Source: DATGCT01 sp964639325
GTDB lineage: Bacteria > Patescibacteriota > Minisyncoccia > UBA6257 > GWB1-50-10
Length of the DNA: 10,901 nt
NCBI GenBank assembly: GCA_964639325.1
Contig: CAZXDO010000032.1
Location: forward strand, 1 to 10,901
Reading direction: 5' to 3'
The position numbers and the translations under genes were made by a program. The notes under the pieces were generated by a model. It did not search any database, was not told the origin of the DNA, and worked only from the letters and a program-made list of their open reading frames with translations. Below are positions 1 through 5,802 of this stretch, one piece after another (the stretch's first letter is position 1; each line of letters opens with the position of its first letter).

Positions 1-348
1 CTTGGCTTGAGAATAGATTGGCAGGTCATTCTTTTGACAGTACTCGTCTAGTAGGGGTTTAATCTTTCTTTTCCCCAAGCGATAATGTTTTTCTCTTAAA
101 CTCTTAATGCCGGCTAAAACCAAAGGGTGGACTCTCATATGATTAGTCTTTCTTGGTCTAGTTGATTGGGGAACAAGACCGGATAAGCCCTGTCGGCTAA
201 TCTTCTGGCGCCAAACATAGATTAACTTCCGGTTTACCCCAAAGGCGTCTTGGGCGGCCTTCTCACCATACCTTTCATAGTAGTCAATGATCCGGTTTCT
301 TTCTTGAGCTACTGAGGAGCTATTAAATCTTTTCAAATGAGCAATCAT
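1..348 (-). CDS. IS481-like transposase, N-terminal part (cut by window edge)
   Basis: The minus frame reads MIAHLKRFNSSSVAQERNR at its start and stays open for 116 codons to the window edge. Residues 18-50 form a helix-turn-helix (YGEKAAQDAFGVNRKLIYVW), followed by the GLSGLVPQSTRPRKT stretch typical of IS481/rve-type transposases with an N-terminal HTH and a C-terminal DDE integrase core. The DDE core would lie outside the window, so catalytic integrity cannot be judged. A GTG three codons upstream (357) and an ATG at 423 are in frame. I chose the ATG at 348 because the protein usually starts at or near MIAHL and a purine-rich GGGGGTGAGAAGA precedes it. Confident that this is a transposase; the family assignment is from motif memory, not a search. 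Confidence 0.85.
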   Translation of the reverse strand, partial: MIAHLKRFNSSSVAQERNRIIDYYERYGEKAAQDAFGVNRKLIYVWRQKISRQGLSGLVPQSTRPRKTNHMRVHPLVLAGIKSLREKHYRLGKRKIKPLLDEYCQKNDLPIYSQAK

Positions 349-480
349 TCTTCTCACCCCCTTACCACCGAGCAAGAAGAATATATCATGACCTGTAGTC
401 GGTGAACCAACTCCTCCTTTCATTAGGGGTCAATGTCGAATATGTATCTGATCCTTTTCATATATCTACCATGTTAAAAC
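349..480 (-). mobile_element. Probable upstream end of the IS481-like element
   Basis: This stretch lies between the transposase start and the palindrome at 498 and holds no gene. Read on the minus strand it contains GGATCAGATACATATTCG (around 437-457), the kind of short sequence found near the ends of such elements. The exact terminal inverted repeat and target duplication cannot be fixed because the other end of the element lies outside the window. The boundary is therefore approximate. Confidence 0.35.
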
Positions 481-497
481 AGAAAAAAAGGCTTTCG

Positions 498-521
498 CTG
501 AAATACTCTAGAGTATTTCAG
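498..521. repeat. Perfect 24-bp palindrome, left of the EEP nuclease gene
   Basis: The half-site CTGAAATACTCT is followed by its exact reverse complement, with no spacer. Its relative at 1417-1444 shares the core GAAATACT-N4-AGTATTTC and also the sequence to its right (GTA, CT, GGTA, then A/T-rich ending TTTTCA). Positions that differ between the two palindromes differ in both arms, so symmetry is kept. No T-tract follows, so it is not a normal intrinsic terminator. It could be a dimeric protein-binding site, an RNA hairpin or an end of a small mobile cassette. Confidence 0.8.
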
Positions 522-533
522 TAGCTAGGTATA

Positions 534-555
534 AACTATTTTCAGAAAAATAGTT
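534..555. repeat. AT-rich hairpin in the EEP leader
   Basis: AACTATTTT and AAAATAGTT are perfect inverted repeats of 9 bp around the loop CAGA. The stem has only two G-C pairs, so it is weak. It lies between palindrome 1 and the EEP start and could fold in the leader RNA. Significance is uncertain given the local AT content. Confidence 0.35.
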
Positions 556-592
556 GAAAAAATTACCGAAATTTTCTACAGTTAAGTAGATC

Positions 593-1392
593 ATGAAACC
601 AAATCCTTTAGCTAAATTTTCTCTTTTCTGCTGGAATATTGGCAATCCTTCGGAAAAGAGAGCCAAAAGACAAGCAGCTTGGCTTGATAAACGCCCGGAG
701 CATGTTTTTGTCCTAACCGAAACAAAAAACAGTAATGGTTGCCTGTTTATAGAAAAATATTTTAAAGAAAGAAATTATGATGTCTTCTTCCCAAAACCCA
801 AAAACAATGAATATGGCACTATGATTATCAGCAAATATTCATTAAAAACTAGTAATTTCTCGAATAAAATCACCCATCTTCGCTCTAGGGTGGCGTCTGT
901 CAAATTAAAACTTTCAGCAGGATTACTAGAAATAATTGGCGTTTATGTCCCTTCTCGTAATTCAGAACAGGAAAAAATAAATAAAAAAGGCGCTTTTTAG
1001 AAAACCTCACCGATATCTTCAAAAAAGAGACAACCAATTCAAAAACAATTTTCTGTGGCGATCTAAATATCTTAGAACCCGACCATATTCCCCGTTATCC
1101 TTTTTTCCAAAAATGGGAATATGACTTTTACAAAAATCTAAACAGTAAATTTAAAGATGCTTTCCGGCATTTAAGCCCTAACGCTAGGGCCTATAGTTGG
1201 ATCGGGCGCGCAGGAGACGGGTATCGATACGATCACTGTTTCACTTCAAAAAAGTTGCTTTCTTCATTACATAAAAGTTACTATCTTTCTGTGCCCAGAA
1301 AAATGAAATTAAGTGACCATTCTGCCCTAGTCACCTTATTTGATCTTGAGCCTTCTGAATTTAGACCCAGAACAAACCCCACCCTGTTTTAG
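593..1392 (+). pseudogene. Endonuclease/exonuclease/phosphatase (EEP) family nuclease, split by a -1 frameshift
   Basis: The first frame (593-1000, 135 aa) ends at a TAG inside GCT TTT TAG. Shifting back one base at the T5 run (994-998) opens a second frame that runs to TAG at 1390-1392, giving a joined protein of about 266 aa, a normal size for the family. The family's conserved blocks are present in order across the break: CWNIGN (metal-binding Asn), LTETK (metal-binding Glu), IGVYVPS, then in the second frame CGDLNILEPDH (GDxN), YSWIGRAGDGYRYDHCF and LSDHSALV (SDH). EEP proteins are Mg-dependent phosphodiesterases such as ExoIII/AP endonucleases; the substrate here is unknown. No second lesion is visible, so the break is recent, a sequencing or assembly error, or a recoding site. 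There is no clear ribosome binding site before the ATG. The gene sits between two related palindromes. Confidence 0.8.
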
Positions 1393-1416
1393 ATTAACTT
1401 CGGCCCATCACAGTGC

Positions 1417-1444
1417 TACGGAAATACTATATAGTATTTCCGTA
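1417..1444. repeat. Perfect 28-bp palindrome, right of the EEP nuclease gene
   Basis: The half-site TACGGAAATACTAT is followed directly by its exact reverse complement. It lies 24 bp after the EEP stop and resembles the palindrome at 498-521 in core and right flank (GTAACTGGGTACC here against GTAGCTAGGTATA there). Differences between the two are paired in both arms (T-A against G-C, C-G against A-T). See the 498-521 entry for possible roles. Confidence 0.8.
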
Positions 1445-1479
1445 ACTGGGTACCAATTTTTTCACAAAATTTTTCACCG

Positions 1480-1595
1480 CTTCGGAAAGGAGAATCCTTA
1501 AAGGATAATTCGACCACCTGGCCATCTAGACAGAAAAATAAACCTCTGTTAGAATAGAGTCAGCCGAAGAAAAGTCAAAAACCGGCTTAAGGATT
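1480..1595 (+). repeat. Dispersed intergenic element, copy 1, with interlocked complementary arms
   Basis: This gene-free element matches 6677-6791 in the same orientation and spacing. Shared blocks are CTTCGGAAAGGAGAAT, CCACCTGGCCA(T/C)CTAGACAGAAA, CTGTTAGAATAGAG and CCGAAG. Two long-range pairings are visible: CTTCGG (1480-1485) with CCGAAG (1564-1569), and AATCCTTAA (1493-1501) with TTAAGGATT (1587-1595). Their order is a-b-a'-b', so an RNA or single DNA strand would form a pseudoknot. Short alternative hairpins also exist: AAGGA-GAA-TCCTT (1487-1499) and AGCCG/CGGCT (1562-1566 with 1583-1587). I do not recognise it as a known RNA or MITE family. Together with the palindrome at 1417-1444, it fills most of the 266-bp gap between the EEP gene and the radical SAM operon. 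Confidence 0.7.
1527..1555 (+). promoter_or_regulatory. Promoter-like TAGACA-N17-TAGAAT in element copy 1
   Basis: TAGACA (1527-1532) and TAGAAT (1550-1555) each match the sigma-70 consensus at 5 of 6 positions and are separated by exactly 17 bp. The same pair with the same spacing recurs in copy 2. Initiation would be near 1562, about 100 nt ahead of the 68-aa gene, so it could drive the radical SAM operon. The prediction rests on sequence only. Confidence 0.5.
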
Positions 1596-1658
1596 TAGAT
1601 TGTTCTAGCCTATACAGTAAAAATTAAAAGTATTAATAGGTTTGTTCAAAATATCTAG

Positions 1659-1865
1659 ATGAAAGAAAGAAATATTTGTGCAGAAACAGCAATAATTTTC
1701 AGAAACGGGGACGGTCGGCTATCTTTTTCATTATTTACAGACACTAATGAAGGAGCAAACATCATCCAAGAATTAGAAAGTAACAACTATCAAATAATTA
1801 CCACGGGTTCTTATGAAGACGCCATAAGAATGACAAAAAGCGAAACTTATCAAAACCCCAGATGA
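1659..1865 (+). CDS. Small 68-aa protein, first gene of the radical SAM operon
   Basis: I do not recognise this family. The protein begins MKERNICAETAIIFRNGDG and ends in ETYQNPR. Its pattern suggests a small alpha/beta domain: a strand (AIIFRNGDGRLSFSLFT), a helix (EGANIIQELESNN) and a strand followed by a helix (YQIITTGSYEDAIRMTK). It has one Cys and no Cys-, Gly- or Ser-rich core, so it is not an obvious RiPP precursor, although its position just before a radical SAM maturase makes a substrate or partner role worth testing. Its TGA stop is 4 nt from the next start, so the two are almost certainly co-translated. No Shine-Dalgarno is seen before the ATG. Confidence 0.6.
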   Translation: MKERNICAETAIIFRNGDGRLSFSLFTDTNEGANIIQELESNNYQIITTGSYEDAIRMTKSETYQNPR

Positions 1866-1869
1866 AAAA

Positions 1870-3108
1870 ATGATCAAAAAGAGGTTTGTGGTTAGAGAAG
1901 AGTGTTTCGGTTTTACTTTTTACGACAAAAAGACGCTAAAGCATAAGTTTATCTTAAAAAATGACTGGAATAATTTTCTCAAGAAAAGAAAAACAAACAA
2001 GAAGGATTATGATTATCTGCGAATTAAAGAAAAGCAAATTCGTAACGATCTTCTTTATTCGCCAATCAGAATATATTATGAATTAACTTTGGGTTGCAAT
2101 CTTCATTGTAAATATTGTTTCAACGATTCTGGAACACCCCGACCCAATGAGCTAACAACAAAAGAGGTAGTCAAAAGCTTAGAAGACTTAAAAAAAGCGA
2201 ATATTGTCGATGTTCGTTTCACCGGAGGAGAGCCTCTAATTCGTCCAGATTGGTATCAAATCTTTAAAAAAGCAAAAGATTTGGGCTTCTCTGTTTCCTG
2301 TAATACAAATGGAGTTTATTCCGGAAGCGACTATTGGGATAAACTTGCCAGCTTAGATTTAGAACAGGTTACTCTTAGCATAGACGGTAGGAAACCCCAT
2401 CACGAAAATAATCGTGGCAAAAATACTTTTGATACCACTGTAAAAACCTTAAGAGAACTTCATAAGAGAAGCGTGATAACCAGAGTTAATGTGCTTCTGA
2501 CAAAAGATTCTATAAACGATATAGATTATATGATTAACATGGCATTAAAATACACCAAAGAAATAAACTTCTTCGCCGTTAGGTTTTTTGGTAGAGGCCA
2601 AGCGCTAGAGAAAAGCGAGTCTCTAGCGCTTGAAGAAATCCATGTTATATCAAAAAAAATTAAAAAGCTTCAAAACAAATATTCACAATTGAATATTATT
2701 TATCCAGAACAGCCTATGATTGAAAATTCCACTAGAGTCAAAGATCACGAAAAGTTCGGGCTAATCATGTGCGCTCCTGACGGAGCAACTCGCTTTAATA
2801 TCACCAGCGACGGCAAACTTTGGCCGGGGGGCTATTTACCATATATAGACGATGCTATGAGTGTTGGTAATATAAAAAACGACAAGATTTTTTATGTCTG
2901 GCAGCACAGTAAAAAGCTAGAAAAATTTAGAAAAAGAGCTTCAGAATTAATCACTTTTTGCAAAGAATGCCCAAAATACATGAAAGGTTGTCCAGGAGCA
3001 AACTATGAAAGGGAAATATTTCGAGAAAAACATCCCGATAAGAAAAATAGTTACTGTATATACGGCAATGGTCCCTCATTGTTAACCCGAATAGAAAATA
3101 ATGGATAA
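1870..3108 (+). CDS. Radical SAM protein with reduced SPASM-like C-terminus (peptide/protein maturase type)
   Basis: The 412-aa protein has the radical SAM CxxxCxxC motif in GCNLHCKYC (Cys76, Cys80, Cys83), which binds the [4Fe-4S] cluster that cleaves SAM, and a GGEP motif at 119-122. The N-terminal 30 residues (FVVREECFGFTFYDKK) resemble the PqqD/MftB-like recognition segment fused to some RiPP maturases. The C-terminus carries CAPDGATRFNITSDGKLW (Cys301) and FCKECPKYMKGC (Cys364, Cys367, Cys374) plus Cys396, the layout of a SPASM auxiliary-cluster domain. The Cys usually found after the 'DGKLWP' turn is Gly, and the last C of the C-x3-C pair is missing, so at most one complete auxiliary cluster seems likely. 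It overlaps the methyltransferase gene by 8 bp. The likely role is modification of a peptide or protein; the substrate is unknown. Confidence 0.85.
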   Translation: MIKKRFVVREECFGFTFYDKKTLKHKFILKNDWNNFLKKRKTNKKDYDYLRIKEKQIRNDLLYSPIRIYYELTLGCNLHCKYCFNDSGTPRPNELTTKEVVKSLEDLKKANIVDVRFTGGEPLIRPDWYQIFKKAKDLGFSVSCNTNGVYSGSDYWDKLASLDLEQVTLSIDGRKPHHENNRGKNTFDTTVKTLRELHKRSVITRVNVLLTKDSINDIDYMINMALKYTKEINFFAVRFFGRGQALEKSESLALEEIHVISKKIKKLQNKYSQLNIIYPEQPMIENSTRVKDHEKFGLIMCAPDGATRFNITSDGKLWPGGYLPYIDDAMSVGNIKNDKIFYVWQHSKKLEKFRKRASELITFCKECPKYMKGCPGANYEREIFREKHPDKKNSYCIYGNGPSLLTRIENNG

Positions 3109-3976
3109 AAACTACTACAACTATTTAGTAAATAAGCTAGACAGAGGACTAAGTGGAAACCCCGCGATTGAAGAAACAGGAAAGATAATAAAAAAAATAG
3201 GTAAGAATGGTGGTATTGTTAGTATTCTTGATATCGGTTGCTTTAGCGGTTCATTGATCAATAGATTATACAACAATCTGCCCAAAGATCTAAAAAATAG
3301 GCTTAGGCTAGTCGGTCTTGACACTTATAATGATGCCTTAAAAAGAGGGGTAAAAAACTACCCACAGATAACCTTTATTAAGGGGAACTTACTGGAAGAT
3401 CTCCCCCTAGTAAAACAATACGATATTATTATTCTTTCAAACGTGCTACATGAAATTTTTTCAGATACCGTAAAAAAAACAAAAAATTATACATCAACAA
3501 AAAGAAAAATAAAAAAATCGCTAGATCAAGTAATTGACATCCTTAATAAAGGGGGATACCTAATCATCCTAGATGGAGTTAAACCGCCTGCTGCTACCAA
3601 AAAGATAGTCATTAGTTTCAAAACAAAAGCTATTTTTAACAAATTTATTAAGTTCTCTCAAGAATATAAGGCTAAGTCCATTGAATTCCAAAGACTGTCT
3701 CATCAGAGCATCCTCACAGAAACAGCCTCCCTCGCAGCTTTTTTAACAAAATCAAGATATTTAGATAAAACTTATTGGGAAAAAGAATCAGAAGAACTTT
3801 ACCAATATTTTACAATTAATGAATTCAAACAGTTATTACAACAAGAAGAAATAAAGATAATTAAAATTAAGCGAAATAAGTTTGCAAAAAGGGAAATAAA
3901 AGAAAAAATAATATCAATCAGGCCCGATATAGAAATTCCGGCAAAAAATATTTTAATTGTTGCTCAAAAAAAATAA
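3101..3976 (+). CDS. Class I SAM-dependent methyltransferase
   Basis: The 291-aa protein shows the Rossmann-fold methyltransferase motifs: motif I ILDIGCFSGS (about 42-51, SAM glycine loop), the acidic end of strand 2 in LVGLDTY (Asp74), motif IV-like YDIIILSNVLHEIF (107-120) and the strand-5 segment LNKGGYLIILDG (148-159). The C-terminal 130 residues are lysine-rich with no recognised domain and may bind the substrate. Its ATG lies inside the end of the radical SAM gene, so translation is coupled, which suggests that both enzymes act in one pathway. The methylated atom and substrate cannot be inferred. It ends 4 bp from the oppositely oriented kinase-like gene. Confidence 0.85.
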   Translation: MDKNYYNYLVNKLDRGLSGNPAIEETGKIIKKIGKNGGIVSILDIGCFSGSLINRLYNNLPKDLKNRLRLVGLDTYNDALKRGVKNYPQITFIKGNLLEDLPLVKQYDIIILSNVLHEIFSDTVKKTKNYTSTKRKIKKSLDQVIDILNKGGYLIILDGVKPPAATKKIVISFKTKAIFNKFIKFSQEYKAKSIEFQRLSHQSILTETASLAAFLTKSRYLDKTYWEKESEELYQYFTINEFKQLLQQEEIKIIKIKRNKFAKREIKEKIISIRPDIEIPAKNILIVAQKK

Positions 3977-3980
3977 TTTG

Positions 3981-4978
3981 TTATACCTTTTTAGAAATCG
4001 CCTGGCAAATTTCTTTAAGATTTCCGCCAGATATATACCAGACCCCCAAGTCTTCCACTAAATATTCTATTGCCTCAACCCTTCTTTTGTGAATTTCCGG
4101 ACTATCCAAAGAGGGGGTATATCCAAGGATTCTGTTATCAGCGCCAAACAGGCTTATAGCATTGCCTCGTATAATTCTAGACATATCTTCATATAACTTA
4201 TAGCGGATGCTGATTCCGTTTTCCCTATATTCTGAAAGAGGAAAATTTCCATTACTATCTAAGTGAACCGCAAAGGCTGCCTTAAGCTGTCTAGGGCTAT
4301 CAGCTTGTTTCAGCCCTAAGGCTAGGGGGTCCATGGTCAATTTTGTTTCCCAAGGAGAACCATTACTATCAGTGAACATACCCGAGAGATCAGGAAGCCT
4401 TGTTGCGACAGAGGAGTGTCTTAAGCGTATTTTTTTGTTCCATCCACCAACACCATATTACCTTCATCGGAGTTATGTTTCACAACTGTTAAATCGTTAG
4501 ATATTACTTCGCCACCATATTCCTTTATCATTCCAAGTAATATAGAAGTTTTTCCTGCTCCTTCATGACCCATTAACAAGACTCCATTTTCCTCAAGCGC
4601 CAACGCCGAGGAGTGAATAGTAAACATAGAATCCGACTGCCTCTGTAATTCCATTAGCCAAAACCCAAGATAAGCCAATGCTTGACCACTTTTATAATCC
4701 TCCAGTTCCCCCATCGCCAAAACAACGTTTCTTTCTTTAATGTATTGAATTTCTGGCTCGGAGCCAGGCAAATATACTATTGAGTAACAAGAATTGCTTT
4801 GTTCTTGCTCTACTTTCCAACCAGGAAAACTAGAAATATAATCGGCCGTACCCTCCATGAGGCTGGGAAGAAAAATATCTACCTTACTATAAACATTAAC
4901 AGAGTGACCCCCCATATAAATACTACATTGAAACCCCGAATAGGCTTCCCTTTCTAAACTTAACAGTCTCTCTTTCAT
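3981..4978 (-). pseudogene. HprK-like P-loop kinase, interrupted by a -1 frameshift in an A7 run
   Basis: The first frame (4978 to 4421, 185 aa) contains IHSSALAL and the Walker A loop GHEGAGKTS (137-145), then GGEVISND (155-162), the arrangement of HPr kinase/phosphatase-like proteins. It stops at TAA just after ACA AAA AAA TAC GCT. Stepping back one base at the A7 run (4430-4436) opens a second frame to 3981 with QADSPRQLKAAFAVHLDS and a helical end (LKEICQAISKK), as expected for the rest of this family. The joined product would be about 332 aa. HprK phosphorylates the PTS protein HPr, but related kinases occur in RiPP loci without HPr; no PTS gene is visible here. The run reads A AAA AAA in the zero frame, a textbook -1 slippery heptamer, so recoding, true mutation and homopolymer error are all possible. 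An extended -10 lies at the start codon. Confidence 0.75.
4430..4436 (-). other. A7 slippery run at the kinase-like gene frameshift
   Basis: On the coding strand the seven A residues sit as ACA AAA AAA TAC, so both decoding tRNAs can re-pair after a -1 slip and the next codon becomes ATA, which enters the downstream frame. There are 17 open codons from there to the internal ATG at 4379. Whether this is recoding or an indel cannot be told from one sequence. Confidence 0.5.
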
Positions 4979-4984
4979 GGCACT

Positions 4985-4993
4985 ATTATATCA
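4985..4993 (-). promoter_or_regulatory. Extended -10 (TGATATAAT) at the start of the kinase-like gene
   Basis: On the minus strand TG-A-TATAAT is a perfect -10 with the extended TGn motif. Six bases (AGTGCC) separate it from the ATG at 4978, so the expected +1 is the A of the start codon and the mRNA would be leaderless. No convincing -35 is present, which is normal for extended -10 promoters. Confidence 0.6.
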
Positions 4994-5017
4994 CTATAAT
5001 TAATACTATAACTCTAA

Positions 5018-5068
5018 GCTGTGGATCGGGTCGCAGGGGGCACTTCCAGTCAAAGGCAGAAGGGGGTT
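5018..5068. other. Short GC-rich intergenic segment of unknown nature
   Basis: This roughly 50-bp segment has two G5 runs and is much richer in GC than its surroundings. It lies directly downstream of the Nudix stop (minus strand). I see no hairpin with T-tract, no tRNA fold and no match to the other repeats in the window. It may be a remnant of another gene or mobile sequence. Confidence 0.3.
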
Positions 5069-5530
5069 CTATTTTATTTCGCCTAAATATCTTGCTTCTC
5101 CGAAAAAGTTGTTTTGCCAATCTGAAATCAATTGACCGGTAAGACTTTCTGGTTTAATATTAATTTTTGTTAATCGATCCATGTCCACCCATGTTTGCCA
5201 ATGATTGCCATCAAACTCTTTGTCCCTAACCCCATCTATCTCCTCGAATTTATTAATACTTCCTAAAATAAATATTTCCAAACTGTGTTCGTTTTCCTCT
5301 GGAAGAATAAAATCCCGAATATAAAGAATCTTTTTAAAAGTGAAGTCAACATCACTGCCGCATTCTTCTTTTATTTCCCTTTGGCATCCTTGAAGGAGAG
5401 TCTCCCCATATTCAAGCTTTCCGCCAATATAAAAATAAAACTTTTCATCTTTTACATAAGAAAGTAAAATCTTATTACTATTAATAATTACCAACCTCAC
5501 CCTTGGTTTAATTATTTTATTACTCATCAT
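5069..5530 (-). CDS. Nudix hydrolase
   Basis: The Nudix box GX5EX7REUXEEXG is complete: GKLEYGE, then TLLQGCQ, then REIKEECG. Nudix enzymes cleave nucleoside diphosphates linked to another group (for example 8-oxo-dGTP or nucleotide sugars) with Mg bound by the REUXEE glutamates; specificity cannot be read here. The last box position, usually aliphatic, is Ser. The frame is open back to an ATG at 5638, but the extra 36 residues are hydrophobic and not part of a Nudix fold. I chose the double ATG at 5530/5527 (about 152-153 aa), which begins the first domain strand (IIKPRVRLVII) and has a -10-like box just upstream. A 90-bp gap with its own promoter precedes the kinase-like gene on the same strand. 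Confidence 0.85.
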   Translation of the reverse strand: MMSNKIIKPRVRLVIINSNKILLSYVKDEKFYFYIGGKLEYGETLLQGCQREIKEECGSDVDFTFKKILYIRDFILPEENEHSLEIFILGSINKFEEIDGVRDKEFDGNHWQTWVDMDRLTKINIKPESLTGQLISDWQNNFFGEARYLGEIK

Positions 5531-5534
5531 CTCT

Positions 5535-5543
5535 ATTTTACCA
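5535..5543 (-). promoter_or_regulatory. Extended -10 (TGGTAAAAT) at the Nudix start
   Basis: TG-G-TAAAAT on the minus strand lies 4 bp before the first ATG (5530) and 7 bp before the second (5527). Initiation 7-8 nt after the box would fall at the second ATG, giving a leaderless mRNA and favouring the start MSNKIIK. The same nonamer forms the -10 of the mod promoter. Confidence 0.5.
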
Positions 5544-5642
5544 TTCACTATCCAGAAAATTATTGGAATAATTAAAAAGCCACATCTTACATTCTCACAA
5601 AAAAGTTTTCTCAAAAAAACTTTAAAATACTTAACCATTTAG

Positions 5643-5684
5643 CGCCTAGACAGAAATTTTCGGGAAGGAGAATCCTTGAGGGCG
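5643..5684 (+). repeat. Rearranged fragment (copy 3) of the dispersed element
   Basis: CCTAGACAGAAATTT (5645-5659) is identical to a block of copy 2 and is followed at once by CGGGAAGGAGAATCCTTGA, which matches the start block of copies 1 and 2. In the full copies the second block comes first and the two are about 30 bp apart, so here the order is swapped and the middle is lost. The fragment is bracketed by CGCC (5643-5646) and GGCG (5681-5684) and contains the AAGGA-GAA-TCCTT hairpin, so it can form an imperfect stem. The rest of the 164-bp gap (5639-5802) holds no gene. Confidence 0.6.
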
Positions 5685-5802
5685 TAAAGAAACAAAATAT
5701 ACAAAAACATAAAAATAGGCTAATATTTACTTATAGTGCCCAAGCAAAAAATCATTTATTAAACATGCTAATTATATCAAGAGCCGGGGTAAAAGCTGCT
5801 CA

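Noticed and set aside
534..560. Intrinsic terminator after the IS element
   Set aside because: The stem is almost all A-T, and neither strand has a proper GC-rich stem followed by a T-tract.
1417..1444. NrdR box or other named operator, because of ACTATATAGT
   Set aside because: The sister palindrome at 498-521 has ACTCTAGAGT in the same place, which does not fit an NrdR box, and no ribonucleotide reductase gene is near.
1509..1524. tRNA gene on the minus strand: TGGCCAGGTGGTCGAA resembles the D-arm of tRNA-Ser/Tyr
   Set aside because: No acceptor stem, anticodon arm or T-arm can be placed around it, and copy 2 diverges in the same region. The resemblance is limited to one short block.
3121..3324. 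Minus-strand protein opposite the methyltransferase
   Set aside because: It is low in information (Leu/Ser/Phe/Ile-rich), antisense to clear methyltransferase motifs, and has no start signal.
5531..5638. N-terminal membrane extension of the Nudix protein from the ATG at 5638
   Set aside because: The extension overlaps a good -10 box, has no ribosome binding site, and the Nudix domain begins naturally at the ATG pair 5530/5527.
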